DNA of 64,000 nt from Chryseobacterium piscicola (GTDB taxonomy: Bacteria; Bacteroidota; Bacteroidia; Flavobacteriales; Weeksellaceae). Where the stretch lies: contig NZ_FTOJ01000003.1 of NCBI RefSeq assembly GCF_900156685.1, positions 186,001 through 250,000 on the forward strand, given 5' to 3'. Positions 17,982 through 27,295 of this stretch are shown here, piece after piece (the first letter of the stretch is position 1; each line of letters opens with the position of its first letter). The notes under the pieces are model-generated. The model did no database searches. It was not told the DNA's origin and saw only the letters and a program-made list of their open reading frames with translations. Position numbers and translations under genes: made by a program.

Positions 17982-18581
17982 ATGAAAAAATCAGGATTAC
18001 TATTTATTTTTTTTTGTCAATTATTTTTTTCTCAATCAGAGATTCCGAAAGATTTTTTGAAAATCCCAGAGGTTTTTGATACCACAGAGAACCTTTATGC
18101 TTTTATACAGCCTGGCGAAGACGTTGCTTATTGGAAAGCATTCATTAATAATAGTGATTCTGAAAAAGCGGTTTTGTATGAAAGCCAAGCACCTGTTTCT
18201 ATGACGATTTTGGAGCCTATTCCAGAAAAAGGATTTTTTCAAAATTGTCTTGGTGAAAATTGCTTTAATTATATTATTGCTTGCAAAAACGGAAGATCTG
18301 TATTCTTTTTAACAGAGAAAAATCTCATTCAATTTATAGGAAAAATAGACAATGTTGCTGAAGCGATCTTAGTAGCGAAGACTCAAGGTTTTTTGGTGGA
18401 TACTAGTGATTTGAGAGGTGGATCATTTACAAAAGATGATGAAAATTTTTATTTAAAATTATACAAGCAAAAAAAATGTTCAGAAGTGAAAGAATCTTTT
18501 ACAATTACAATAGGAAGAAATAATTCTAACCTGACATATAAAACCAACACTATTTATAGCATAAAAAAGGCGTGTGATTGA
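17982..18581 (+). CDS. Secreted protein of unknown function
   Basis: A protein of about 199 residues with a classical signal peptide (MKKSGLLFIFFCQLFFSQ). The ATG at 17982 is preferred over the one three codons upstream because it starts directly with the basic n-region. The mature part has no motif I recognise. It contains several cysteines (NCLGENCFNYIIAC, KKCSEVK, KKACD) that could form disulfides in the periplasm or outside the cell. It stands alone between ppc (divergent) and a lipocalin-like lipoprotein. Translation is credible from its regular codon pattern, but function is unknown. Confidence 0.7.
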   Translation: MKKSGLLFIFFCQLFFSQSEIPKDFLKIPEVFDTTENLYAFIQPGEDVAYWKAFINNSDSEKAVLYESQAPVSMTILEPIPEKGFFQNCLGENCFNYIIACKNGRSVFFLTEKNLIQFIGKIDNVAEAILVAKTQGFLVDTSDLRGGSFTKDDENFYLKLYKQKKCSEVKESFTITIGRNNSNLTYKTNTIYSIKKACD

Positions 18582-18697
18582 ATAAAAACTCAGAAATTAT
18601 AATCGAAAAAGTTTTATTTCTAAATTTTCGTCTAAAAAACGCGATGTTCTTTACAAATATTTCAAATTTATTTATATTTTAGCATATTCTTAAAATT

Positions 18698-19162
18698 GTG
18701 AAAATGAAAAAACACCTACTTTTATTTGCCTTTTCTGTATTAGCACTGAATTCTTGTAAAGAAGACGACGTTTTTGGATATGAATTAGATATGCTAAAAG
18801 GTAATTGGAAGACAGAAAAAACCGAAATCATATCGGGAGCAGATAATACAACAGTATTAAATACTGATATACCCAATTTTTGCAGTTCAAAAAGTATAAC
18901 TGCTTTCAGCATAGATTTATCTACAAGCTATCAATCTTACTCAGGATCTGGTACTACTTGTGCAATGACCTATACAAAAGGAACCTATACCTATAATGCG
19001 GAAACAAAAGAAATGATAATTAGCTACGAAAAAGACACACCTCGACCTTATGAAGTTGTAATATTAAGCAGTTCTGAGCTTAGATTAAAGCAAAAAACAG
19101 GTAACATTGATATCAACGGAGATCAAAAAATTGATGTTTCTTACATCACCTTTAAAAGATAA
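18698..19162 (+). CDS. Lipocalin-like lipoprotein
   Basis: A 154-residue lipoprotein: the leader MKMKKHLLLFAFSVLALNSC ends in a lipobox with C20. The mature part opens with MLKGNWKTEKTEI, the Gly-x-Trp strand typical of lipocalin-like (lipocalin_4/5) domains of this phylum. It closes with the ELRLKQKTGNIDINGDQ pattern (RL in the last strands). It probably sits in the inner or outer membrane facing the periplasm and may bind a small hydrophobic ligand, but no ligand can be named. It is single, with a strong terminator 5 bp after the stop. Confidence 0.72.
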   Translation: MKMKKHLLLFAFSVLALNSCKEDDVFGYELDMLKGNWKTEKTEIISGADNTTVLNTDIPNFCSSKSITAFSIDLSTSYQSYSGSGTTCAMTYTKGTYTYNAETKEMIISYEKDTPRPYEVVILSSSELRLKQKTGNIDINGDQKIDVSYITFKR

Positions 19163-19166
19163 ATAC

Positions 19167-19196
19167 AAAACTCCCGAAAAGTCGGGAGTTTTTTTT
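19167..19196 (+). terminator. Rho-independent terminator
   Basis: AAAACTCCCGA pairs with TCGGGAGTTTT (4-nt loop) and is followed by a T tract. Confidence 0.9.
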
Positions 19197-19229
19197 ATTA
19201 CCTTTAGCTGAATTATAATTCAGATATTT

Positions 19230-19886
19230 ATGAAGAAGATTTTTTCAGTATTTCTTTTGCTGACTTTAGCCGTGGTTTTCGCTCAGGAAAAACAGCCCAT
19301 GTTCTGGGAAGATATTCAAAGTTTTAAAAAATTAGACCAGCAAACTGCACCACCTAAAAATTCTATACTTCTTATCGGAAGTTCTTCATTTACAAAATGG
19401 GTTGATGTAAATGATTATTTTCTTGGAAAAACTATTATAAACAGAGGTTTTGGAGGTTCCAGACTTATTGATCTTAATTTTTATTCTGAAGATTTACTAT
19501 CTCCTTATCAGCCAAAACAAATTATCATCTATTGTGGTGAAAATGATTTTTCAGACAGTCCTAAACTTGATGCAGAAGTGGTAGTCGATAGATTTAAATC
19601 TTTTTACAAAAAAATTCGCAAAAAATATCCCAATATAGAAGTTGATTATATCTCAATAAAATATTCTCCGAGCAGGGAAAATCTTTGGCCACAAATGAAA
19701 GAAGCCAATAAACAAATTGCAAAATTCATGTTAAAAGAAAAAAATGCTGAGTTTATAGATATCACCAAAGTAATGAATGATCAAAACGGAAAAACCAGAA
19801 AAGAACTTTTCGTAGAAGACTTGCTTCACATGACGCCGGAAGGCTACAGACTTTGGACTTTGGTAATGACTCCTTACATGAAATAA
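19230..19886 (+). CDS. Secreted SGNH/GDSL-family hydrolase
   Basis: A 218-residue exported esterase/lipase-type hydrolase. After the signal peptide (MKKIFSVFLLLTLAVVFAQ) the four SGNH blocks are visible: block I as LLIGSSSFTKW (nucleophile Ser near residue 51), block II as NRGFGGSRL, block III as YCGENDF, and block V as DLLHMTPEGY with the catalytic Asp/His pair. The GDS motif is altered to GSS, which is frequent in the GDSL-like Lipase/Acylhydrolase_2 branch. Likely substrates are esters or acetyl groups on glycans, but this cannot be decided. It is monocistronic. Confidence 0.85.
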   Translation: MKKIFSVFLLLTLAVVFAQEKQPMFWEDIQSFKKLDQQTAPPKNSILLIGSSSFTKWVDVNDYFLGKTIINRGFGGSRLIDLNFYSEDLLSPYQPKQIIIYCGENDFSDSPKLDAEVVVDRFKSFYKKIRKKYPNIEVDYISIKYSPSRENLWPQMKEANKQIAKFMLKEKNAEFIDITKVMNDQNGKTRKELFVEDLLHMTPEGYRLWTLVMTPYMK

Positions 19887-20049
19887 ATGTTGTAAGTAAG
19901 GGAATTGAAACTGTAACTTACGCATAAATTATGATGCAGTATTGGGCGAAAATATAGAAATTGTTGGCCTTACTCAAATAGAATTGAAGTTCACAAGTTA
20001 AAGATGACGGAGTAAAATGATAATGTAATTTTCGTGATGACGAAATAAA

Positions 20050-20079
20050 AAAAACACTTCCGATTGGAAGTGTTTTTTT
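20050..20079. terminator. Bidirectional terminator
   Basis: AAAACACTTCC pairs with GGAAGTGTTTT (4-nt loop), with A and T runs on both sides. It serves the convergent SGNH and helicase genes. Confidence 0.85.
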
Positions 20080-20082
20080 ATA

Positions 20083-21435
20083 CTATTTTTTACGTTTCGA
20101 TTTAGAAATTGCTTTTTGTTGAGCTCTATTGGCTCCGAATTTTTTTGGAGTTTTTCTTTTCGTTGGTCCGCCCCAGTTTTCTTTCTTGTTCTTATCTTTT
20201 TTCTCGTGAAAAGCACCGCCGCCTTCAAATAATTTTCCGTGTGCCGGATTTTTCATCACGATTAAATCTTCTTCAGATGCTATTTTCTTTGGATTAATTT
20301 TCACCTCTTCAGGGAAATCGATGTAGGCCAATTCTTTATCCATCAAAAATTCGATTTCTAAAGCAGATTCTTCTTCACTTTTAGCCACAAATGTGATGGC
20401 AATACCATCTTTATCTGCTCTACCGGTTCTACCGATTCTGTGAATATATTGTTCTGGAACTTCAGGAGTTTCAAAATTGATAACATGAGTAATATTTGAA
20501 ATATCAAGACCTCTGGCCATAACATCTGTGGTGATTAAACCTCTAATTTCTTCATTCTCAAAGCGTTTCATGGCTTTAAGTCTGTAGTTTTGGGATTTAT
20601 TAGAGTGAATAACATCAAACTGCTCCGGAAAAAGCTCGTTAATTTGAGTGAAAAGTAAGTCAGAATGCTTCTTATTATTAGCAAAAATCAACACTTTAGA
20701 CATTTCTTCTTTGCTTTTCAACAAATGCTCAAGCAAATTGATTTTGGTATTGAAATTTTCAACTTTATAGGCAGTCTGCTCAATTTTCTCAAGCGGAGTT
20801 CCAGATTTTGCCAATGAAATTTCAATGGGACCTGCAAAATACTGCTCCAACATTTCGTCAACAGCTTCTGTCATCGTTGCAGAAAAAAGAATATTCTGTC
20901 TTTTATCACGCATCATTTCGAAAATATGCGTCAACTGCGGTCTGAAACCTAGATTCAACATTTCGTCGAATTCATCAATAATCAGTTTTTGAACATCTTT
21001 CAGAGAGATAGCATTGTCAATAGACAAATCCATTATTCTACCAGGAGTTCCTACTAAAATATCACACCCGTTATTAAACAATAGTTTTTGTGTGTTGATA
21101 TTTTTCCCACCATATATTCCGATTACTCTTGCAGTAAGATTTTCTGTCAGTTTCTCTATGATTTCGGTAACTTGAACCACCAATTCTCTTGTAGGAACCA
21201 AAACGACAATGGTAGGATTTCCATTTTTATTGTATTTCCAAGTTTTTAAAACCGGCAACAAATACGCTAAAGTTTTTCCCGTTCCCGTCTGTGCAATTCC
21301 CATCACATCTCTTCCCGAAAGAATCGGGCCGATACTTTTTTCCTGAATTGGAGTGGGCTCAAATAAATTTAAATCTGCTAAAACATCAAGAACCTTCACT
21401 GGAAGGTCAAAGTCTGCAAAAGTGAGTTTTTCCAT
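20083..21435 (-). CDS. DEAD-box-family ATP-dependent RNA helicase (RhlE/CshA-like)
   Basis: An RNA helicase of 450 residues for RNA unwinding in decay or ribosome assembly. All core motifs are present: Q motif FEPTPIQEKS, Walker A AQTGTGKT (48-55), PTRELV, TPGR, SATMT and HRIGRTGR. Motif II reads D154-E-F-D157 rather than DEAD, so Ala is replaced by Phe. The C-terminal tail of about 70 residues is very basic (KKDKNKKENWGGPTKRK, RAQQKAISKSKRKK) and should bind RNA. A -7 box ends 4 bp before the ATG, suggesting a leaderless mRNA. Confidence 0.93.
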   Translation of the reverse strand: MEKLTFADFDLPVKVLDVLADLNLFEPTPIQEKSIGPILSGRDVMGIAQTGTGKTLAYLLPVLKTWKYNKNGNPTIVVLVPTRELVVQVTEIIEKLTENLTARVIGIYGGKNINTQKLLFNNGCDILVGTPGRIMDLSIDNAISLKDVQKLIIDEFDEMLNLGFRPQLTHIFEMMRDKRQNILFSATMTEAVDEMLEQYFAGPIEISLAKSGTPLEKIEQTAYKVENFNTKINLLEHLLKSKEEMSKVLIFANNKKHSDLLFTQINELFPEQFDVIHSNKSQNYRLKAMKRFENEEIRGLITTDVMARGLDISNITHVINFETPEVPEQYIHRIGRTGRADKDGIAITFVAKSEEESALEIEFLMDKELAYIDFPEEVKINPKKIASEEDLIVMKNPAHGKLFEGGGAFHEKKDKNKKENWGGPTKRKTPKKFGANRAQQKAISKSKRKK

Positions 21436-21439
21436 TTTG

Positions 21440-21447
21440 CAAAGATA
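21440..21447 (-). promoter_or_regulatory. Putative -7 box immediately before the helicase gene
   Basis: Minus-strand TATCTTTG fits TAnnTTTG and ends 4 bp before the ATG, the same tight spacing as at ppc. Confidence 0.45.
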
Positions 21448-21653
21448 GGGAATTAATTGGATTGGTTTTTATGGTTGGAAGATTGATGTTGAATACCACT
21501 AAAATTCAATGTAGATAAGTAGGGAATTATCCAAACCGTTGTTCTCCAGAAGGAATCTAAATGGTAATCTGAAATTTTGTATAGATTGTTTCAGAAGTAG
21601 TAAATTAAATATTTATTTTCCTGAATTTGTAAAAATCTGCATGATTTTCAAAA

Positions 21654-23297
21654 TTACTTCCTCATAATTCTCAACAAAAGAATGATTACCAATAAAACTG
21701 AAAAACAAAATCCAAGAACAGCAATCAAAGACATTTCCCCAATTCTCGGCCCCGATTCTGAAACAAAAACAATTGCCGTTGCAATAATATTTGCTCCTAA
21801 AATCATTGCCAAAATTAAATTGATGATGCTTGATTTGATAAGATTATTGGTCTTTTCAATATTTTTAATTTCACTTGAAATGGTAAATTTATTATCATCC
21901 AACTTTTGTAAAACAGAGCGAAGTTCTTTAGGAATTTCATCCACATTGTCTGTGAAAGCCATGATTTTATCCATCCCAGATTTCAAGATTTTCTTTGGAC
22001 TTATCTTTCTGGCCAAGATTTTTTTAGTGTATGGATGAAGGCTTTTTACAATATCCAAGTCAGGATTAATGGTTCTTCCTACACCTTCTATCAAACCAAT
22101 TCCTTTGAATAAAAGATAAAAATAATCTGGCATATACAGCTGGTTATCTTTTAAAACATCTTTCATCTTATTAAGAATGATATTGGGGTCTATATCTTTC
22201 AGTGAAGTGCTGTGAACGAAATTTATAACTTCATCAACATCGTTTTCAAACCTTCTTTCGTCTGGAATTTCGTAGCTGACTGCCATCTTTTTCAGGTAAC
22301 GGACAATTTTAGGAGAATTTTTTGCGACAAAAGCCACAATTAAACTTTCTAAAATCTCCTTGTCATTCGGTTGTATTTTTCCTACAGCACCGAAATCTAT
22401 GAAGACAACTTTTCCGTCTTTTTTCACCAAAATATTTCCGGCGTGTGGATCAGCATGGAAAAAACCGTAATCTAAAATCTGTGATACGAAAAGCCTTAAA
22501 CCTACTTCGGAAACTACTATAGGATTGATATTATGCTTTAAAAGTTCTTCTTTATCTGTCACTTTAATTCCGGCAATAAATTCCATGCAAAGAATATTAT
22601 TGTTGGAGAATTCGTCATAAATAATCGGAACATAAGTTTCTTTATTGTTTTTAAAATTTAAAGCAAATTGTTTGATGTTATTTCTTTCGTTAACCAGTGA
22701 AACTTCTTCTAGTAAAGACTTTTCGAAAGTTGCAACCGCTTGTTTTAAATTTAATTTTGAGCCAATTTCAGAATACGTAGAAATGAGTTTTACCAAATCT
22801 TTGATGAGCAGCAAATCATCTTCAATTACACTGAGAACATCAGGTTTTTTGATTTTTAAAATGACTTCTTCTCCCGTCGTTAAAGTAGCTTTGTATACCT
22901 GTGCAATAGAGGCTGTTGCTAAAGGCTTATGAATAATATCTGCAAAATGTTCTTTAACAACAATATTAAATTCATTTTCAAGAATTTCTTCAACGTTCAT
23001 TTCTACCACTTCTACTCTATCCTGAAGCTTCTGCAACTCTTTAATGAGTTCCGGAGGAAGCAAATCTTCACGGTTGCTGAATGTTTGTCCGAGCTTCACA
23101 AAAGTGGGACCGAGTTCTTCTAAAACAAGCCTAATTCTTTCGTATACGGTTCCTTTGGAAATAATTTCTTCAAACTGTGCAGAGTTTTCCTCCGATTTTT
23201 TGCCCATTCTGGCGATGATGTCTTTGAAGCCATATTTGCTTAAAACGGATATTAGGCGGGCAGATCTTTTCAGCTTTCGCTGCTGTTTGTCGAACAT
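21654..23297 (-). CDS. ABC1/AarF/UbiB-family atypical kinase
   Basis: A 547-residue member of the UbiB-type protein-kinase-like family, linked in other bacteria to isoprenoid quinone homeostasis. Motifs are the family KxGQ in FVKLGQTFSNR (K68-Q71), the ATASIAQVYKA loop that replaces the glycine-rich loop, the catalytic region YGFFHADPHAGNI and the metal-binding VFIDFGAVGKI. Two hydrophobic segments at the C-terminus (INLILAMILGANIIATAIVF, MSLIAVLGFCFSVLLVII) anchor it in the inner membrane, as in UbiB. It has no operon partner. This organism would use menaquinone, so a role in menaquinone or lipid metabolism is inference. Confidence 0.9.
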   Translation of the reverse strand: MFDKQQRKLKRSARLISVLSKYGFKDIIARMGKKSEENSAQFEEIISKGTVYERIRLVLEELGPTFVKLGQTFSNREDLLPPELIKELQKLQDRVEVVEMNVEEILENEFNIVVKEHFADIIHKPLATASIAQVYKATLTTGEEVILKIKKPDVLSVIEDDLLLIKDLVKLISTYSEIGSKLNLKQAVATFEKSLLEEVSLVNERNNIKQFALNFKNNKETYVPIIYDEFSNNNILCMEFIAGIKVTDKEELLKHNINPIVVSEVGLRLFVSQILDYGFFHADPHAGNILVKKDGKVVFIDFGAVGKIQPNDKEILESLIVAFVAKNSPKIVRYLKKMAVSYEIPDERRFENDVDEVINFVHSTSLKDIDPNIILNKMKDVLKDNQLYMPDYFYLLFKGIGLIEGVGRTINPDLDIVKSLHPYTKKILARKISPKKILKSGMDKIMAFTDNVDEIPKELRSVLQKLDDNKFTISSEIKNIEKTNNLIKSSIINLILAMILGANIIATAIVFVSESGPRIGEMSLIAVLGFCFSVLLVIILLLRIMRK

Positions 23298-23487
23298 AAT
23301 TTTGAGTATGAATTGAATTAAAAAGTAAGTTCAAAAATTATTCCTACTAGAAATTAATTTAAGTAAAGAATGCTTTTTATAACTAAAAAAAAACATTTCT
23401 TAAAGCTAAATTTATAGATTGTATTTAAATGTTACTTTATTTTAAAATAGAGCCTGCTTTAGAGATAAATTATTTTCAACTGAATTT

Positions 23488-24990
23488 TTATTTCAAATAA
23501 ATTTCATAGAGATCAGTTCTGCGGTCTTTCAAAATTTGAACAGATCCGTTGTGGTGAAGGTCTTTCAAGAGATTTAAATCTACATCTACAATCAGTGTCA
23601 TTTCGGTGTTTGGAGTAGCTTCACCCTTTACAGCATTCGATGGGAAAGCGAAATCTGAGGGTGTAAAAACAGCGGCCTGCCCAAACTGAATATCCATATT
23701 ATTCACTCCCGGAAGATTTCCTACGCAACCAGCAATGGCAACGTAACATTCGTTTTCAATGGCTCTTGCAGCGGCACAATGGCGAACTCTCATGTAGGCA
23801 TTCTGAGTGTCTGTAAGATAAGGCACAAATAGAATTTTCATGCCTTGATCGGCTAAAATCCTTGGTAATTCAGGAAACTCTACATCATAGCATATAACAA
23901 GACCAATTTTTCCACAATCGGTATCAAATGATCTTATTTCGCTTCCACCTTTCATTCCGTAATATTTTTTTTCATTCGGGGTGATATGAATTTTTCTGTA
24001 TTCATCAATTTTGCCGTCACGATGCATTAGATATGAGATGTTATACAAATCGTTATCGTCGTAGTAAGGCATACTTCCGGATATGATATTTACATTGTAA
24101 CTGATGGCAAGTTCAGAAATTTTCGTTCTGATGTCTTCTGTTAGTTTTGCTAGCTCTATCATGCTGTCTCTTTCAGATAGATGGTTGAAAGGAGCCAATA
24201 AAGGCGTGTTGAATAATTCTGGAAAAAGCACAAAATCTGCTTTGTAGTCTCCCATTACATTGACGAAAAATTCAACTTGTTCATAAAAAGCGTCAATATC
24301 TTTAAATTGCCTCATCTGCCATTGCACCAAACCAAGACGGATAACGCTGTCCTGCATTGTGTTGGGTTTTTTGCTGTAATAAATGTTGTTCCATTGCAAA
24401 AGAACAGCGTTTTCTTTAGATGATTCATCTTCAAGAAGATATTTTTTAAGAACTTTTATTGGTAGAAAATTATTAGACAATTGAAAAGAAAGTACTGGAT
24501 CGTAGATTTCTTTATCTCTTACTTTTCTAATATAGTCTCTTGCAGATAACTCATCACTGTACTTGTGATAATGAGGAATTCTTCCTCCCAGAACAATCGC
24601 TCTTAGATTAAGCTGTTCACAAAGCTCTTTTCTGAGATCGTATAATCTTCGTCCTAATCTTAGTTCACGATACTCGGGATCTACAAAAACTTCGATTCCG
24701 TAAAGTACATTTCCGGAATTTGTGTGGGTGCTGAAAGTATAATTTCCTGTAATATCTTTATAGGTATGATCGTCGCCAAAATCATCATAATCAACGATGA
24801 TTGACAGTGCAACTGCAGCCAATTTTCCGTCTACAGTGATGCAGATTTGTCCTTGCGGAAATATTTTTGTGAGTTTTTCTATGCTTTTTTTTGGCCATAT
24901 ATATTCAGACATTGTGGGATACGCTCTTTTCATCGTACCTACCAATTCGTCGTGATCGTCTACACTTAGATTTCTTGCGTCTATTTGCAT
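23488..24990 (-). CDS. GNAT acetyltransferase-carbon-nitrogen hydrolase fusion
   Basis: A bifunctional cytoplasmic protein of 500 residues. Residues 1 to about 195 form a GNAT domain (YGIEVFVDPEYRELRLGRRL holds the acetyl-CoA loop). Residues about 220-490 form a nitrilase-superfamily domain with the catalytic triad visible as Glu in LFPELFNTP, Lys in YRKIHITPNE and Cys in GLVICYDVEFPE. This fusion recurs in Bacteroidota and other phyla; the amide or nitrile substrate and the acetyl acceptor are unknown. The gene is monocistronic, with long AT-rich non-coding DNA upstream. Confidence 0.92.
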   Translation of the reverse strand: MQIDARNLSVDDHDELVGTMKRAYPTMSEYIWPKKSIEKLTKIFPQGQICITVDGKLAAVALSIIVDYDDFGDDHTYKDITGNYTFSTHTNSGNVLYGIEVFVDPEYRELRLGRRLYDLRKELCEQLNLRAIVLGGRIPHYHKYSDELSARDYIRKVRDKEIYDPVLSFQLSNNFLPIKVLKKYLLEDESSKENAVLLQWNNIYYSKKPNTMQDSVIRLGLVQWQMRQFKDIDAFYEQVEFFVNVMGDYKADFVLFPELFNTPLLAPFNHLSERDSMIELAKLTEDIRTKISELAISYNVNIISGSMPYYDDNDLYNISYLMHRDGKIDEYRKIHITPNEKKYYGMKGGSEIRSFDTDCGKIGLVICYDVEFPELPRILADQGMKILFVPYLTDTQNAYMRVRHCAAARAIENECYVAIAGCVGNLPGVNNMDIQFGQAAVFTPSDFAFPSNAVKGEATPNTEMTLIVDVDLNLLKDLHHNGSVQILKDRRTDLYEIYLK

Positions 24991-25519
24991 TTATTTTCTT
25001 TTAAAATTAATTCTTTTACAATTTAAAACTTTGTTTTGAGCCTTTATTTAAACAAGATTTAAACCAGACTGTATCGTTTTTGTATTGATAATGTAAAGTA
25101 TGAAAAATATCTAGATAATGCTCACTTTCTTTCTTGTTTTTTATTGTTTAAAAGATAAAATGTTATTTCAATCTAAAAAAAATAAAAATTTCGGTAAAAC
25201 CATAAATTCTAAGATTATTATAGAAGTTTTTCAATTTTTTCAAAAGAGGATATTAAAGAATATACTTAAATTCAAAATGAGATAGAAAAAATGAATTAAT
25301 AGATAATATGAAAAACCGAAATTATAGTTTTTGCATGTTGAAGTGATTAATATTGCGAAAAAGAATTACATCAAAAATTCTAATTCTAGGGAAATACCAG
25401 ATTTATAAAAAAATCAAATCAAAATAGTATCTTTCTAAGTTTGCTGATCTGCTCTTAGAATTGAAGAAGTTTGCTGAGCATAAAAGTGATATAACCAATC
25501 TTAAAATTGTCTTTAAAAC
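24991..25519. other. Intergenic, no gene seen
   Basis: About 530 bp of AT-rich DNA upstream of the GNAT-nitrilase gene and downstream of frr. Both strands are stop-rich. A short pair of inverted words, AATTTCGGT (about 25188) and ACCGAAATT (about 25315), is the only structure noted; its meaning is unknown. Confidence 0.4.
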
Positions 25520-25555
25520 AAAAAAAAGAGACCTCCAAATTGGAAAATCTCTTTT
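25520..25555 (-). terminator. Terminator of the pyrH-frr operon
   Basis: On the minus strand AAAGAGA...TCTCTTT, with an inner CCAATTTGG, forms a hairpin followed by a T run, about 25 bp after the frr stop. Confidence 0.75.
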
Positions 25556-25578
25556 ATATTTAAATGAATTAATGAAGA

Positions 25579-26133
25579 TTAAACCTTCATAATTTCAGCT
25601 TCTTTATTTTTAAGGTGTTCATCACAGATTTTGGAGAACTTGTCGGTTAGTTCTTGTACGCTGCCTTCAGAATCTTTAATAATATCTTCAGAAACACCTT
25701 CTAACTTCTTAAGTTCTTTAATACCATTTTGTCTTGCATTTCTGATTACAATTTTGGTATCCTCAGTTTCACCTTTAGCTTGTTTTGCAAGCTCTTTTCT
25801 TCTTTCCTCCGTCAATGGCGGAACATTCAGAATGATATTTTCACCATTATTAGAAGGCGCAAAACCTAAATTTGAATTGATAATTGCTTTTTCAATAGCA
25901 TTGATGGCAGTTCTGTCCCAAGGCTGAATAGCTATCGTCATCGCATCTGGCACAGAAACATTGGCAACTTGATTAAGTGGCGTGGGCGCACCGTAATATT
26001 CTACCATTACATCTTGCACCATAGACGTAGAAGCACGTCCTGCTCTAATTCTTTGAAATGCATGATCCAAATGCTTTACTGCCGCGTCCATGTCATGTTT
26101 TACAGATTCTAATATAAGATCTAATTCTTCCAT
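25579..26133 (-). CDS. frr: Ribosome recycling factor
   Basis: RRF splits the post-termination ribosome together with EF-G. The protein has 184 residues from the ATG at 26133 (MEELDLILESVKHDM), the canonical start; ten extra upstream codons (CNFSNFKY) are excluded. Family features are HAFQRIRAGRAST (about 20-32), the tip region with YYGAPTPLNQVANVS, PPLTEERRKELAKQAK, and a C-terminal helix. It lies 141 bp after pyrH, the conserved pyrH-frr order. The spacer contains a degenerate TAATGAGT-like repeat. Confidence 0.96.
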   Translation of the reverse strand: MEELDLILESVKHDMDAAVKHLDHAFQRIRAGRASTSMVQDVMVEYYGAPTPLNQVANVSVPDAMTIAIQPWDRTAINAIEKAIINSNLGFAPSNNGENIILNVPPLTEERRKELAKQAKGETEDTKIVIRNARQNGIKELKKLEGVSEDIIKDSEGSVQELTDKFSKICDEHLKNKEAEIMKV

Positions 26134-26274
26134 TATATATTTAAAATTTGAAAAGTTACACATTTTTAATGAGTGATAAGTGTTGGGTAATGAGTAATGT
26201 ATAATCAGTAATAAACTTCTTTACTTTCATTTAATTATCCCTACTTGGCTCTTTTTTACTTTTTTCTTTGGTTT

Positions 26275-26982
26275 CTACAAATTAACCAATGTTCCTACAT
26301 TTTCTCCCTCCACAATTTTAAGAAGATTTCCTTCTTTATTCATGTCAAAAACTATGATTGGAAGCTTATTTTCGTGGCTTAGTGTAAAGGCAGTCATATC
26401 CATTACTTTTAGGTCTTTTTCAAAAACTTCTTCAAACGTCAAGGAGTTGTATTTTACAGCATTTGAATTTTTCTCAGGATCACTGTCGTATATTCCGTCT
26501 ACTCTTGTCCCTTTTAAAATGACATCGGCATCAATTTCTATTGCTCTTAAAGTGGCTGCTGTATCTGTTGTGAAATAAGGATTTCCTGTTCCTGCTCCGA
26601 AGATTACAACTCTTCCTTTTTCAAGGTGCCTTACCGCTCTTCTTTTGATGAAAGGTTCAGCAACTTTATCCATCTCAATTGCAGACTGAAGTCTTGTTTT
26701 TATTCCTGCATCTTCTAAAGCGCCTTGCAATGCCATACCGTTAATCACAGTAGCAAGCATTCCCATATAATCACCTTGTACTCTATCCATTCCTTTTGCA
26801 GCACCTGCTACGCCACGGAAAATATTTCCTCCTCCTATTACAATTGCCATCTCACAACCTTTCTCAACTACTTTTTTTATCTCTGCAGCATATTCCTGAA
26901 GTCTTTCTGTGTCAATACCGTATTGCTTATCTCCCATTAGGGCTTCACCACTCAATTTTAGAAGGATTCTTTTATATTTCAT
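26275..26982 (-). CDS. pyrH: UMP kinase
   Basis: Phosphorylates UMP to UDP in pyrimidine nucleotide synthesis. It has 235 residues from the ATG at 26982 ([17 protein letters not shown]), where the canonical amino-acid-kinase start lies; the frame opens 24 hydrophobic codons upstream that no family member has. Motifs include [11 protein letters not shown] (about 46-56), [29 protein letters not shown] and [14 protein letters not shown]. It is first in the pyrH-frr operon, with a TAnnTTTG box about 50 bp upstream, diverging from porQ. Confidence 0.96.
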   Translation of the reverse strand: MKYKRILLKLSGEALMGDKQYGIDTERLQEYAAEIKKVVEKGCEMAIVIGGGNIFRGVAGAAKGMDRVQGDYMGMLATVINGMALQGALEDAGIKTRLQSAIEMDKVAEPFIKRRAVRHLEKGRVVIFGAGTGNPYFTTDTAATLRAIEIDADVILKGTRVDGIYDSDPEKNSNAVKYNSLTFEEVFEKDLKVMDMTAFTLSHENKLPIIVFDMNKEGNLLKIVEGENVGTLVNL

Positions 26983-27032
26983 GTTTTTTAATAATAATTT
27001 TAAAACATTAATTTTTTTGAAAATTAACACTG

Positions 27033-27040
27033 CAAATATA
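27033..27040 (-). promoter_or_regulatory. Putative -7 box for pyrH-frr
   Basis: Minus-strand TATATTTG fits TAnnTTTG, 50 bp upstream of the pyrH ATG. No good -33 element seen. Confidence 0.45.
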
Positions 27041-27248
27041 AACATTAATAGCAATTATTTTTTAGAAATTTTCATGCTTCAAAAGTTTTAATTTTAGATT
27101 GAATTATAATGATATTTAAGAAAAAAACTTTGAAAATTAAATCAAATAAGCTTCATTTAATTTTCGAAAAAAAAGTAAAAAAACGATACATTAATCTTAA
27201 ACTTCAATATATTTAACAAATAATAGCGTAAATACTTAAACAAATATT

Positions 27249-27277
27249 TTGATAAGTACTAAAAAGGATTATTTTTG
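27249..27277 (+). promoter_or_regulatory. Bacteroidota-type promoter of porQ-cmk
   Basis: TTG at 27249-27251, an 18-bp spacer and TATTTTTG at 27270-27277 satisfy TTG-N17-23-TAnnTTTG in full. The start codon follows 18 bp after the -7 box. Confidence 0.65.
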
Positions 27278-27295
27278 CATTAATTATATAATGAA

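Noticed and set aside
26134-26274. Tandem repeat or attachment site between pyrH and frr
   Set aside because: Only a degenerate TAATGAGT-like drift is visible, with no exact repeat unit or insertion.
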